Notes under the pieces: model-generated
Databases searched by the model: none
What the model was told of the DNA's origin: nothing
What the model saw: the letters and a program-made list of their open reading frames with translations, nothing else
NCBI GenBank assembly: GCA_012960475.1
Contig: DUBE01000059.1
Span: 62,001 to 126,000 of the forward strand
DNA: 64,000 nucleotides
Direction of reading: 5' to 3'
DNA from: Planctomycetota bacterium
Lineage (GTDB): Bacteria; Planctomycetota; UBA1135; GCA-002686595
Shown here: positions 17,782 through 27,818 of the stretch, piece by piece
How positions within the stretch are numbered: the first letter of the stretch is position 1
How the letters are laid out: each line of letters opens with the position of its first letter
Translations under genes and position numbers: made by a program

Positions 17782-18837
17782 TTAACGCTGATAGACCGGG
17801 ATATACCTGTTCGGAGTCCCGAGGATGATGATCGCCATGGGCGTCTTGTGCGGATAATCCTGCTCTTGCTCCTGCCACGATCCGTTGGGTTGCTGCAGCT
17901 TGATAAGGGAATCGCGGATCCTGGGATACCACTTCGCGTAGCGATCATCGCCGGCCTGGACCATTGCCTGCATGGCGTAGTAGTGCGAGTAGTAGAAGTT
18001 GCCGTTGTCCTTCCTCGAGAACATTGTTGGTTCGTTTTCGAGGGCGTTGAGCGCCGCCGCAACCCACTCGGTGTCGCGGTTGCCGGCGAGTTGCGCGGCA
18101 TAGACGCCCCCGGCGGTGCATGCGATCGTGTAGCCCTTCCCCTGATAACCAAAACCGCCCCTCCTCTCGTCCCAGGCTTGATCGCGCAGGTAGCCAGTCA
18201 CCCGGTCGATCGCTTCGGTGGGGACCAACACGCCCGCCTCGCGCGCCGACGCAAGGGAGACAAAGACCATCGCGGTGACCGAGGTGTCCTGCCCGGCGTC
18301 GGGCCGCGGCGCATACCGCCAGCCGCCGAGCGGGCTCTGCGATCTTAAGATGATCTCAACTGTTCTCTCCAGCACCTCCTGAATGACCTTGTTGTCTTCA
18401 AGGTCACTGGTCATCCCCCACAGCTCGGACATGGCGATGGTGAACAGACCCAGTTCATACATCTTCACGCCCATGGCGCCTGATGGGGAATCCTTGGCTC
18501 TCTTGAGCAGATACTTCTTTGCGCGATCCAATGCCTTGCCGTAGCGACCGAAGCCGGGGAAGTGGCCCTCGACCATGAACGCCATGAGTCCGAGGCTGGT
18601 GCCCGCGATCGCGTAACCTCCATTCTCTGAAGACCAGGAGCCATCGGTGTTCTGGCTGCTCAAAAGATACTTCAGGCCGCGATCGATGGCTTGTTCCGCT
18701 GCCTCGGTCATCTGCGGCGCGTCAGCCTCAGCAGCGTTGAGCTCTTGGGCGGAAAGCGGAGCAGCGAGAAGGCCGGCCATGGCAAAGCACAGACCCACGC
18801 TGAGGTGACGGAGCTTTCTATTGCAGTGCGCATTCAT
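17782..18837 (-). CDS. exported prenyltransferase/squalene-cyclase-fold repeat protein
   Basis: A 351-aa protein built from alpha/alpha repeats of the terpene cyclase/prenyltransferase type: 'LLSSQNTDGSWSSENGG', 'RSQSPLGGWRYAPRPDAGQDT' and 'YLRDQAWDERRGGFGYQGKG'. It has no DXDD cyclase or zinc site, so it is not a real squalene-hopene cyclase and may use the toroid for binding. The start is fixed at 18837: ATG overlaps the upstream TGA by four bases (ATGA), GAGAGG lies 8 bases before it, and the product begins with a Sec signal ending 'APLSAQ'. Proteins like this are common in planctomycete vWA/BatA clusters. Function unknown. Confidence 0.88.
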   Translation of the reverse strand: MNAHCNRKLRHLSVGLCFAMAGLLAAPLSAQELNAAEADAPQMTEAAEQAIDRGLKYLLSSQNTDGSWSSENGGYAIAGTSLGLMAFMVEGHFPGFGRYGKALDRAKKYLLKRAKDSPSGAMGVKMYELGLFTIAMSELWGMTSDLEDNKVIQEVLERTVEIILRSQSPLGGWRYAPRPDAGQDTSVTAMVFVSLASAREAGVLVPTEAIDRVTGYLRDQAWDERRGGFGYQGKGYTIACTAGGVYAAQLAGNRDTEWVAAALNALENEPTMFSRKDNGNFYYSHYYAMQAMVQAGDDRYAKWYPRIRDSLIKLQQPNGSWQEQEQDYPHKTPMAIIILGTPNRYIPVYQR

Positions 18838-21800
18838 TTTGCAACCCTCTCGTAGTAGTTCTTCAGCAGGCCGCGATATTCCAGCGGCAGCTCTCGGGCG
18901 AAATTCTGGTTCAGCGCCGCGCGGTTGCGGTCGGCCAGTACCTTCCACGCGGTGCGTTTGTCCTTTGGCGCTTCGCCGCTCACAAAGTCGGAGATAAAGC
19001 CGGCGGCGTAGGCGGACTCGGTATCGCTGCCGGGGCCATCAGCATCCGGATCACCGTCGACGGCCGCCGCCAGCGGCACCGCGGTCTCCAGGATCAGTGC
19101 CTGCTCAATGATGAAGTGCCGCAGCTTTTCGTCGGCGGCCTTCTGACTGAGTTTGATCTTGTCCCGATCAGGCGACTGCAAGGCAGAAGCAGCGGCCGAG
19201 AGATGTCGATGCGCCTCAACCAACATGGGGTACGGCTCGCCTACCTGGGCGATCTCGTTGCAACGCGATGCGAGGACGCGTTGCGCCGCAGCGATCCCCT
19301 CCATTGCTTGGGGCTCGGCGACCTGCGTCTGCCGGAACAGCTCCTTGTGGCTACTCGCCACCGCCAGCACATCCACCAGGTGCAGGATTTCCGGCCCGGT
19401 CTGTGTGGTCACCTCGATCTGCGGCAGGCCGTGGAGCATGCTGATCACGTTGAACAGCGCTTCCGCGTTCTCCGTAAGCGCCACATGGGCAAGCTCCATC
19501 TGTTCGACAGCGGCCGACATGTCTTGCGCTTGCAAGCGGTCAAGTGCCTCGCGCATCAGCCTTGCTGTTTGCGTGAATTGAGGCATCCCAGTGACTGATT
19601 CGAGGGTCTGGCCATAGGTTTGCGCCTCAGCCAACAGGGCGCGCTGCTCCTCAGACAGGGCCTGGTGTTGCTCCGCCGTCGCGGTCTGGGCCCTCTGTTT
19701 CAACTCTTCTTGCTGATGGTCCAGCATGGCCGCATCCGCCACCGAGCGGTGTAGGAATTCAACGATCTCGGCGATATAGCCGGTTTGGGTTTGCACGGCT
19801 AGGACCAGCGTCTGCACTTGCTCCAGGGATTCAGCCGCGACATCCTGCGCATCGATGGCGTCAAGGACGTCGAGCTTGTCTCCGCTCTTCAGCAAATCCA
19901 TCGCATCATCAAGGTCCGTTGCGGCGAAGGCCAACGGCGTGCCGGCATCCAATCTGCCTGCCACCAGATCCAGCAGGGGTGCCACGTCGTCCAAGCACCT
20001 ACGCAGGTTGCCAAACGCCGGCATCAGGCCAGAGGTGGCCTCTGGCTGGGCCGCCTCGGTGGCCACGATCATGTCCCGCTGTTCGGTGATGATGTCGGCC
20101 ATGTAGCTGTTTGCAAAACCGACCGCCCGCTGAAACATGAACAGGTCTTGCAGCAGGCCGAGGCGTTCGTTTTGTGCCACGACGATATCATAGGCCTCGG
20201 CCAGGGCATCGGCCGCGAGCTCTTGCTGCTCGATTGCTGAGTCGGCCGAGTTGCGTTCCAGCGATTTTGCCGCATCACTCATCGCACGCACAGCCCGGTC
20301 CAGCCTCCTAAGAAGCGGCGGGATGTCCTGGTCTGTGCCATCATGGTTCTGCGCCACGAGATCTTCTTTGAACGCGATCAATTCCTCTACCAGCAGCAGT
20401 TGCGGATCCGCCAGGCTGTCAACCTTTCTCTCCTCGGCCGCGGCGATATCTGTTTTTTCTAACAAGCCGATCACCCTCGCCTCGTATTCCTCGATGAGCG
20501 ACAGGCGCTCGCTTGTTGCCGCCACGAGGGTGCTGACTCCTTGCGTCTGAAGCCCCAGTTCCAGCGACCAGTTGTCCACGTTTTCTGCAAGCACGGCAAG
20601 CGCCTGCTCGGCTTTGCCCTGCTCGGTGGTGACCGCTTCTATGTCGCCCGCCTCAAGTTGTTGTATGGCGGCCGCCATGGCGCGGTCCACTTGTGCCAGC
20701 AGGGCTTGAACCGGCGGTGCTTGCGGTAGCGTCTCATCAAACAATCGCGCACGCGGTGCGGGGACCGACGGCAGCAGCATGGTCACGAACTGCTTGCGGA
20801 GCATTGTCTGTTTCTGTGTGAGAGCGAGCTGTTGTTTCTCGAGAGCCGCAGCTGACATGTCGGCGCACTGTTCTCGCAGCTGTGACTGGCCATTGGCGAG
20901 AGTACGCATCTGGTCCCGAGTACGCATCAGGGTCGAATAGGCCCCGCTGAGGCGTACGCTAAACTCCGCGTTGAGCAAGGTCCTGACCAAATCGGCCTGA
21001 AGGGTCGCTGCCTGGTCGGCCCGGCCTTGACGGATCAAATCGCCGGCTTCGCGCATCCTTGCTTCGGTCCGAGCGCCGCGCAATTCCTTGACGCTGCGGA
21101 TCAGCCGGAGAACGGCCAAGGGCCGCTTGTCGTAACGCATGCCGTTCTGAAGATCAGAAATCAGCCGGTCGGTCCACTGCGCGAGTTCGTCTTGTTCCTT
21201 CGCGAGAGTCATAGGCGCATCGCCCGACTCAGTCGAGACGGTGTGCCAACGTAGGGATGCCTGGACACGCGCCAGCATACGAGCTTCCCGCGCGTAGACT
21301 TCCTGAGCCGAGTCAATGGACCGAAGCAAGACCAGGCTGCCGAGTTCGCGGGCGGCCGTGTTGACCGCGCGTGCTGCGGACGAGGGGTCTGGCGATTGCT
21401 TCGTGTTGCCAAAGGCTGCTCCGGACTGGGCTCGGAGTAGGGACGCTGCACTGGCGATGTGGGTATCCCCGATATCGAGTAACGCGACACGCACTCGGTC
21501 AATGGATTCGCCTTCGGCCGCATCAGAGATGTTATTTGCGGCCAGATCGTCGAGTAAGACTTGCATCTGGGCAGTGGTCTCCTTGAGTTGATCACGCGTC
21601 ATCTCCTGGCGGATGGCTTCCAGTTGACAGGCCTGCGTGTACCCGTCACCTTCCGGCGCGAGGTTTCGGACAACCTCATGAGCCCAACGCTGCTGTCGAT
21701 AGATCGTATGCACGCGGGACAGTAGGCGGTCTTTCTTCTTCTCGATCTGCTCCAGGTATTCTTCTTTGGAAAGGAATGTGATGCGCCGCGTCTCGGACCG

Positions 21801-23276
21801 GACCAGGTGCGGGCCCTGGGGGCCGGGGTATCGGTCGCTGACCTGAATCGTGAAGGACACGGTGTCGCCGATTGTGAGGTTGGGCAAGGCCGTGCGGTAG
21901 TCCCAATCGATTGGCTGGTCGCCCTGGCCGCTTTGGGCCGGGTCCTGCAGGTCAATCGTTTTTTCCTCGTGTTGGTTGACACGGTAGGCCACCGTGGTTG
22001 AGCCGATGCCATGATCGTCCTGGACGCGGACTGCCAGGCTCAGCGGGCGGCCGAGCATCGCGACCAGGTTCGCAGAAGGCGAAGTCAGTTCGACCCGGGG
22101 CGCCTGATCCGAAGCGACCTGCATGTAATAGCGCTGGCTGGTGAAACTGAACCCATGCTCTTGCTCGACCCACGAGAAACTGTAGCCCCGAGAGTCGGAC
22201 ACCCCGCCGGTGAATGTCACCTGGCGGCCGTCATCACTGACTTGCAGGGCCATCGGCTCCTCACCATCGCGGACGAATTGCGCCGCGCTGATTGGCCGAT
22301 CCAAGGTGATCTGCCAGTTGACGCCGGTCCCCTCCGGCACCGTCAAGGTCAGGGCTTCAACGGATTCCGGGGCACGGTTCAGGTACTCGGGATACACCAG
22401 GCCAACCTCTACACCCTGGATGCGCGGGGCGGGGACTACACGCACTTTGTGCCAGTCGGTGCGGTCGTCGCCGGCCTTGATCCGGTAGGTGAAGTCGCGA
22501 GAAGCAGAGTCGATGGTGTAAACGCAGCTGTCATCGGCGATCTCTAGATCAATCTCGCGTGCACGCCCTTCGCCGGTCCGTACGTAGATCTTTGCTCGTT
22601 CTGGTACGACGCCACTAACACGCGCCTCGATCAGGGCGCTACCGCCTTCCTTCAGGACCAGTTCATTTTGGTCCAAAGCGATCTGTGTATTGGTGGGGTA
22701 TTCAACAATAAGCCAAGGGGCAAAGAACCGCATTGCCCCGGCAGCGAGGAACGGGCCGTTGATCGCGGCAAAGACAGCGATCAATCCGACAAGAAGTAGC
22801 GCGATCGTCCCTGGGCGTCGCAGTGGCCGGTAAGGCACCGCCTGCTCGGGTCGCAAGTCCGACGCCGCCTCCTCGGCCAAGCTGCACGTTCGGTCGTACA
22901 GCGCGCGCGACCCCCCATCGCGATTCGCGTCGTGGTCGCGGAACTGGACCGCGGAGACCAGCAAGCTCTGGAGATTACCGTGGTGTGTTTCAAGCTGCAG
23001 CGCGGTGCGCACGGCATTGAACGGGCGCAGGTGCCGCCAACCACACCGCCAAGCGCGATAAAACGAGACGGCTAGCAGCACAATCAGGATGGCAACACGC
23101 CCGGGGATGGGCATGTAGGCCATCCAGTCGATCCACATCCCTGAGAGGAACAGCGGGATCGCCCATCGGCAAAAGGCCAGCAAGCCGGCGACCAGATGCA
23201 ACGTCTGCCCGCGGCTCCATACAGCCCGGATGCGCGAGTCGAGTTGATCGAGTCGGATCGTATCAGCGCTGGTCAT
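18834..23276 (-). CDS. 1480-aa membrane-anchored coiled-coil protein (DUF4175-like)
   Basis: One of the largest proteins in the window. Residues about 30-75 and 165-190 are strong membrane segments near the N-terminus. A periplasmic beta-rich part follows (about 210-480, 'LVLKEGGSALIEARVSG', 'VEVGLVYPEYLNRAPESVEAL'). The remaining about 1000 residues are almost entirely Ala/Gln/Glu/Leu-rich helix with coiled-coil character ('RALLAEAQTYGQTLESVTG'). The layout matches DUF4175-like proteins found in MoxR/BatA clusters. The ATG at 23276 overlaps the upstream stop (ATGA), and AAGGAGG lies 11 bases before it. The stop overlaps the next gene likewise. A scaffold or mechanical role at the envelope is inferred. 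Confidence 0.82.
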   Translation of the reverse strand: MTSADTIRLDQLDSRIRAVWSRGQTLHLVAGLLAFCRWAIPLFLSGMWIDWMAYMPIPGRVAILIVLLAVSFYRAWRCGWRHLRPFNAVRTALQLETHHGNLQSLLVSAVQFRDHDANRDGGSRALYDRTCSLAEEAASDLRPEQAVPYRPLRRPGTIALLLVGLIAVFAAINGPFLAAGAMRFFAPWLIVEYPTNTQIALDQNELVLKEGGSALIEARVSGVVPERAKIYVRTGEGRAREIDLEIADDSCVYTIDSASRDFTYRIKAGDDRTDWHKVRVVPAPRIQGVEVGLVYPEYLNRAPESVEALTLTVPEGTGVNWQITLDRPISAAQFVRDGEEPMALQVSDDGRQVTFTGGVSDSRGYSFSWVEQEHGFSFTSQRYYMQVASDQAPRVELTSPSANLVAMLGRPLSLAVRVQDDHGIGSTTVAYRVNQHEEKTIDLQDPAQSGQGDQPIDWDYRTALPNLTIGDTVSFTIQVSDRYPGPQGPHLVRSETRRITFLSKEEYLEQIEKKKDRLLSRVHTIYRQQRWAHEVVRNLAPEGDGYTQACQLEAIRQEMTRDQLKETTAQMQVLLDDLAANNISDAAEGESIDRVRVALLDIGDTHIASAASLLRAQSGAAFGNTKQSPDPSSAARAVNTAARELGSLVLLRSIDSAQEVYAREARMLARVQASLRWHTVSTESGDAPMTLAKEQDELAQWTDRLISDLQNGMRYDKRPLAVLRLIRSVKELRGARTEARMREAGDLIRQGRADQAATLQADLVRTLLNAEFSVRLSGAYSTLMRTRDQMRTLANGQSQLREQCADMSAAALEKQQLALTQKQTMLRKQFVTMLLPSVPAPRARLFDETLPQAPPVQALLAQVDRAMAAAIQQLEAGDIEAVTTEQGKAEQALAVLAENVDNWSLELGLQTQGVSTLVAATSERLSLIEEYEARVIGLLEKTDIAAAEERKVDSLADPQLLLVEELIAFKEDLVAQNHDGTDQDIPPLLRRLDRAVRAMSDAAKSLERNSADSAIEQQELAADALAEAYDIVVAQNERLGLLQDLFMFQRAVGFANSYMADIITEQRDMIVATEAAQPEATSGLMPAFGNLRRCLDDVAPLLDLVAGRLDAGTPLAFAATDLDDAMDLLKSGDKLDVLDAIDAQDVAAESLEQVQTLVLAVQTQTGYIAEIVEFLHRSVADAAMLDHQQEELKQRAQTATAEQHQALSEEQRALLAEAQTYGQTLESVTGMPQFTQTARLMREALDRLQAQDMSAAVEQMELAHVALTENAEALFNVISMLHGLPQIEVTTQTGPEILHLVDVLAVASSHKELFRQTQVAEPQAMEGIAAAQRVLASRCNEIAQVGEPYPMLVEAHRHLSAAASALQSPDRDKIKLSQKAADEKLRHFIIEQALILETAVPLAAAVDGDPDADGPGSDTESAYAAGFISDFVSGEAPKDKRTAWKVLADRNRAALNQNFARELPLEYRGLLKNYYERVAK

Positions 23277-25645
23277 GGGAGGTCGTGCCTCCTTCGCTGT
23301 ATCCATTCGATCCCCATCAGGCCAATCAGCAACAACGCAACCCAGCCGTTGTCCCAGAGCGACCGCTCAGAACGCACCGTGGTCGTCACCGGCTGGTTGT
23401 CCACCAGGGAAGCGAGTTTTGATAACTCCTGCATACTCAGGCACTCGCCACCGGTGAGGTTTGCGATGCGTTTCAGATTCTCGAGGTCGATGTTCGTGTC
23501 GGCCAGTTCCCGATTGACGCCGGCCACCTGGAACTCAGTCGTGTTGGAGATACGTCGGTCGTCTTGGTTGGACTCGATCCTGTACCGGCCCGGACTCGGC
23601 GGGGCAAAATAGCCCTCATACAAACCAGGGTGCGACCGGTCGGGGCGGAGGCTGACACGCTCTGGGGATTGCTCGCCATCTAGACCGGACACGAACACAT
23701 CAAAGCGCGCCTGTACAACGGGATCAAAGTTGTCATCGAGGACATGCGCGTAAAGGCGGCACTGGCTGCCGATGGGATAGATCGAACGATCGGTTTCCAG
23801 GCGGATACGTTTGTGCTCGCCCATCAGTCGAGACAGGGCCATGAACTGGATGCACTGAGACCAGACCCGCCAGTGATACTTGTCTCCGGTCCTGTACCGC
23901 AGGCGCCATAGCCGGTCGGTCGCCACCGACATGCACTTACCTGTCCCGTAGCGTTGCCAGGCCACCAGCGGGTAACCCTGTTCGCGGTCCGTGCTATCGG
24001 AGAGTACCGCGAGCACCATCGCCCCGGGCTTTGCAGACAGCAGTGGTGGCAAATGATCCATCGGTGCCAACCGGCTCCAGATGCGGTCATTCAACTCCGT
24101 CTCGTTTTCCAACGTCATCACCAGGCTACTGCGACCCTCTGGCGTCAGCACGGGGTAGACCGATTCCGCGACCTTTTCCCATTCGGCATCGGGATCGAAG
24201 CGGACCGGCAGCATCGTCTGCACCGACGTGCCCGCATAAGAACCGGGCGAATACATCGGGCCGCAGAGCATCAGCAGCGAAGCCCCGCGGTCACGTATCA
24301 ACTCCTCAAGCAAACCAAGCTCTTCATCACTGAAGAACGATGCGTCGACATCGCCCAGGATGACCAGGTCGTATTGGAAGGCTTCTTCACGGTTGTTGGG
24401 GAACCGCTCGATATGCTCGGGCGAGTTCCGGGCGACCTCAGGTCCGACGTTGGACGCGATAAAGGTGGCGTTGATCCGTGGGTCACGCTTTAGGATGGCA
24501 CGCAGGTACCGGTACTCCCAACGGGCGTTTCCCTCGATGTAGAGCGCGTTGATTTTTTCATTGACGACCCGGATGCTCCGCTCGACCCGGTTGTTGTTTA
24601 CTGAGACCTCGTCGTCGAATGGCTCAATGAGCACATCGATCTGCACCGCGCCCTTTTCGTAGACATCGACGCTGAAGTCGATGTCTTCGAATTGCAGACC
24701 ACCATCGAAACGGACGGTACGAGACGAGACGCCCCGCCCATTGAGGAGCACCGAGAGTCGGGCCGTCCGCCTTTCGTAACCCTTCGATTGAAGTTGGACG
24801 CGGACAGGGACCCGATCGCCGGAGTACGCGACCTCCTGCATCACGATGTTGCGGATGGACACGTCATCTGGTTCTGCCAAGCCGACGGGCACGGTGTAGA
24901 TGGGGATGCCGCGTGCGCACAGGTCTTGCAGGACTGATTCGGCTCGCCGGGAAGAACCCGTGTCGGTCCCATCCGAGAAGAGCACGATCCCCGCGGGCGG
25001 GGCGCCGCCGGATTTAGCGACCGCCTCGAGCGCGCCAGCGATGGATGTTTCTGGTTCGGCGGGGCCGAGTTGGTTCACGGCGTTGATCGATAATGCACTG
25101 TCGTCGCTGATCAAACGTGTTTTCCGACCGAAGGCGTGATAACTCACGTCGAGCCCCTCTCCGAGCGACTCAAAGATCGGACGGGCCGATTGCGAGAGCA
25201 GGCTTGTCACAAGGTCCAGCCGCGATGCGGACGCAATCGCCTGCCGCTGATTGGCGTCAAGATTCAGGGCCACATCCTGATCTTCGGATGTGAGCAAGTT
25301 CAGCGCAGCGGCGGCTTCGGCGAGGTCTTCGGGACGCCTGCGCGGGTCCTTGATCGACATGCTCTCAGAGACATCGACGAGCACCGGCAGACCACGCTGT
25401 TGCGTGTAGGTTTCGCGGAAGACCGCCATCGGCTCGAAAAGCGCCGCGACAACCAGTGCTAGCACAACCAGCCTAGCCGCTCCCAGCAAGAAACGCAGCC
25501 AAGACTTCAGCCCCCAGGTTCGGCGGTAAAGATAGACACTCAACACAATCACGCCGACAAATACCGCGACCATCGCGACCGTCGGCAGTGGCCGGGCCCA
25601 AAAGATGCGCTCAATCCGGGTGCTATTGGCGATCAAGTCAATCAT
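23273..25645 (-). CDS. membrane vWA protein with amidotransferase-like region
   Basis: A 790-aa protein with two N-terminal membrane helices (about 20-40 and 52-72) and a further one at the C-terminus ('NGWVALLLIGLMGIEW'). A von Willebrand factor A domain begins at 'LPVLVDVSESMSIKD', with the metal-site pattern D91-x-S93-x-S95. 'GIVLFSDGTDTGSS' is a later vWA strand. A class I glutamine amidotransferase-like fold follows ('YDLVILGDVDASFFSDEELG', 'ASLLMLCGPMYSPGSY') without an obvious catalytic triad. The start at 25645 has GAGGAGGT 8 bases upstream and lies one base after the previous stop, so a longer N-terminal reading is rejected. Works with the adjoining BatA-like protein, judged from the shared architecture. 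Confidence 0.87.
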   Translation of the reverse strand: MIDLIANSTRIERIFWARPLPTVAMVAVFVGVIVLSVYLYRRTWGLKSWLRFLLGAARLVVLALVVAALFEPMAVFRETYTQQRGLPVLVDVSESMSIKDPRRRPEDLAEAAAALNLLTSEDQDVALNLDANQRQAIASASRLDLVTSLLSQSARPIFESLGEGLDVSYHAFGRKTRLISDDSALSINAVNQLGPAEPETSIAGALEAVAKSGGAPPAGIVLFSDGTDTGSSRRAESVLQDLCARGIPIYTVPVGLAEPDDVSIRNIVMQEVAYSGDRVPVRVQLQSKGYERRTARLSVLLNGRGVSSRTVRFDGGLQFEDIDFSVDVYEKGAVQIDVLIEPFDDEVSVNNNRVERSIRVVNEKINALYIEGNARWEYRYLRAILKRDPRINATFIASNVGPEVARNSPEHIERFPNNREEAFQYDLVILGDVDASFFSDEELGLLEELIRDRGASLLMLCGPMYSPGSYAGTSVQTMLPVRFDPDAEWEKVAESVYPVLTPEGRSSLVMTLENETELNDRIWSRLAPMDHLPPLLSAKPGAMVLAVLSDSTDREQGYPLVAWQRYGTGKCMSVATDRLWRLRYRTGDKYHWRVWSQCIQFMALSRLMGEHKRIRLETDRSIYPIGSQCRLYAHVLDDNFDPVVQARFDVFVSGLDGEQSPERVSLRPDRSHPGLYEGYFAPPSPGRYRIESNQDDRRISNTTEFQVAGVNRELADTNIDLENLKRIANLTGGECLSMQELSKLASLVDNQPVTTTVRSERSLWDNGWVALLLIGLMGIEWIQRRRHDLP

Positions 25646-25646
25646 C

Positions 25647-27818
25647 TCAAGCCACCTCCTCGTGTTGCGGCGGGCGGCTCCGTTGATCCCGGCGCAATCG
25701 GTTGCGCCCGAGGATGCGGTCCGCGAACAGGCTCTCGATGACAAGGAAGGCCAACCCGGCAAGCATGAAGAAACGCCAGGACGACCGTCCCGTACGTGCC
25801 GTGTTGATATCGGCAGATAAATCCGCTGCTGTTGCGGATACCGTGATGCCGGTCCCGTCCAGGCTTTCTCGCAACGCGGTAGCAGTTACGCAGGCGACGT
25901 CCGACTCATGCGTGTTGACATTCACAGCGATCGGCATGCCCGGTGCCTGCACGCTCACCCGGGCGACATAGAAACCGGCTTCGCGCGACTTTTCGAGCAG
26001 GGCCACGTACCCATTGCGGTATTCACGAACAGGCACGGTGATCGCTTGCTTGGAAGGGGTATCGAACACCGCGTCGATGGCATCGGGCTGCTCGGCATAC
26101 GAAAGCATCAGCGAATCGCCAACAATTCGAGGCTGCTCAAACTCCCGACCCGTTAGATAGGTCACGATCTGCTGCATGAGCATGGGGAAGACCGGGGTCT
26201 GCGCCATGTTGTTCCAAGTGCTGTGAGCGGAAGTTGTGAACATGAAGACGTGGCCGCGCCCCAGCGAGTGCTCGAGCAGAATCGGCAAGTGGCTCCCAGC
26301 CAGATTCATCACCAAGAAACTGGTGTCGGCCGGCTCCACCTGCAGTCGCTTCAAGAAACGCGTTTCGCTAAGCAGGTCTTCCGGCAACGACTGTAGCGGA
26401 CGACACACCGTGTGATCGGGCATGTCGGGGTCCAGCGGCTTGCCAACCCCCCAGTTGTCGCTCGTGTCAACCACCGCACCTAGCGAAGCGGGCAGCAGCG
26501 CGCTGCCACCTTCACCCGAGAGCTCGTTCCATTTGCTCGCCTTGACATTGTCGCCAGCGAACCAGACCAAGCCGTTTCCCTGGCGGACAAAGCGTGAAAG
26601 CTGGCTTGCCTGTTCCTGCGTGATCTCGGGTACATCCGCCAAGATGATCACATCGATCTGACCGAGGTCGCCCGTCGGAAAGTCGGGCCACTGCACCGAG
26701 CGCACCACGAAACCTTCGTCTTCCGCTCCATCGGTCCGCGCCCGTAAGGACGACATGATGAGACGGCCGGCATCCCCCATTGAGCCATCGACACACAAGA
26801 CCGAGACACGGTCTCGGACCTCGGCCACTGCGCGGCGTACGTTGTCGGTTGCTAATGCGTCGCCGGAGATATCTGCGGTGATACGCGTCGGGCCCGAGTT
26901 GTAAAACGGCACAAATAGGGACACCGTCTCGGATGACCCCGGTGGGATCAGAGGGATCTGTTTGCTGTCAATCTGTACGCCTTCGACCCGGCACCGGACA
27001 TCAACGCCCGACACAGGTCTCTTGCCGTAGTTGTGCACCGTGGCTCGATAACGGGCGATCGATCCCTTGCGCAGCGCCCCCGAAACAAGGTCCATGCCCG
27101 TCACTGCGAGGTTTTCGCCGCTGCCCGCCACCGGGACTAGAAAAACGCTTGCCTCCTGCCCCAGCCCCCTCAAGGCTTCTTGTAGCGGAGAAGACGCTCG
27201 CCCCCAGTCATGGGCCTGGGTGTCAGTAACGATGTAGACCTCCTTCTGAGGCGCATCCATATCTTGGACCAACGTTTCAAGGCGCTTCGGAACGCTATCC
27301 AAATCCAGGGGTTCAGCAGCGGCTTGCTGCTCCGACAACACCTCAGCAAAGCGATTGGGCTCATAGGCCATATTCCGAAGAACAACCCGGTGCTCGCCGC
27401 CTAGCAGGACCAACGAAACCGGGTCGCCGGGCTGGATGTGCTCGCTGATGATGCGGACCTGTTCGATGGCGCGTTCGAACCGCGTGGCCTTTCCATCGCT
27501 GTGCTGCATACTGAAAGAAGCATCCAGGGCGATGATCACGCCGGCCCGCTCTTCACCAGGCAACCACGACACGTCAGCACTGTTTGTGGCAGGCCGAGCC
27601 AACGCAAGAACCAGCAACAGTACTGCGAGGCATCGCATCAGGAGCAGCAACAGATCTCGAAGACGGAGTTGCCTGGAACGAACACGCACACTCCGACTAA
27701 GGAACTGCATCGCTGCCCAGTCGGTGCGCTTGACCTGCTGTCTATTAATGAGGTGCGCAAGGATGGGCAGCCCAATCCCAAGCGCCCCGAGCAGGAGCAG
27801 TGGGTTTAGGAACGTCAT
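25647..27818 (-). CDS. BatA-like membrane vWA protein
   Basis: A 723-aa protein. Residues 1-25 ('MTFLNPLLLLGALGIGLPIL') are the typical BatA N-terminal helix, and a second helix lies at about 55-76. A vWA domain starts at 'GVIIALDASFSMQHSDG' (D99-x-S101-x-S103). A CARDB-like beta domain and an amidotransferase-like region follow ('IDVIILADVPEITQEQASQL'). A last membrane helix is near residues 690-710. BatA-type proteins act with MoxR AAA+ ATPases, which bind vWA partners to remodel or mature other proteins. Overlaps the DUF58 stop (ATGA) and precedes the second vWA gene by one base, so the genes are translated as a coupled set. Confidence 0.9.
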   Translation of the reverse strand: MTFLNPLLLLGALGIGLPILAHLINRQQVKRTDWAAMQFLSRSVRVRSRQLRLRDLLLLLMRCLAVLLLVLALARPATNSADVSWLPGEERAGVIIALDASFSMQHSDGKATRFERAIEQVRIISEHIQPGDPVSLVLLGGEHRVVLRNMAYEPNRFAEVLSEQQAAAEPLDLDSVPKRLETLVQDMDAPQKEVYIVTDTQAHDWGRASSPLQEALRGLGQEASVFLVPVAGSGENLAVTGMDLVSGALRKGSIARYRATVHNYGKRPVSGVDVRCRVEGVQIDSKQIPLIPPGSSETVSLFVPFYNSGPTRITADISGDALATDNVRRAVAEVRDRVSVLCVDGSMGDAGRLIMSSLRARTDGAEDEGFVVRSVQWPDFPTGDLGQIDVIILADVPEITQEQASQLSRFVRQGNGLVWFAGDNVKASKWNELSGEGGSALLPASLGAVVDTSDNWGVGKPLDPDMPDHTVCRPLQSLPEDLLSETRFLKRLQVEPADTSFLVMNLAGSHLPILLEHSLGRGHVFMFTTSAHSTWNNMAQTPVFPMLMQQIVTYLTGREFEQPRIVGDSLMLSYAEQPDAIDAVFDTPSKQAITVPVREYRNGYVALLEKSREAGFYVARVSVQAPGMPIAVNVNTHESDVACVTATALRESLDGTGITVSATAADLSADINTARTGRSSWRFFMLAGLAFLVIESLFADRILGRNRLRRDQRSRPPQHEEVA

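Noticed and set aside
17782-18837. Squalene-hopene cyclase
   Set aside because: Only the toroid repeats are present; no DXDD motif and the length is about half of a cyclase.
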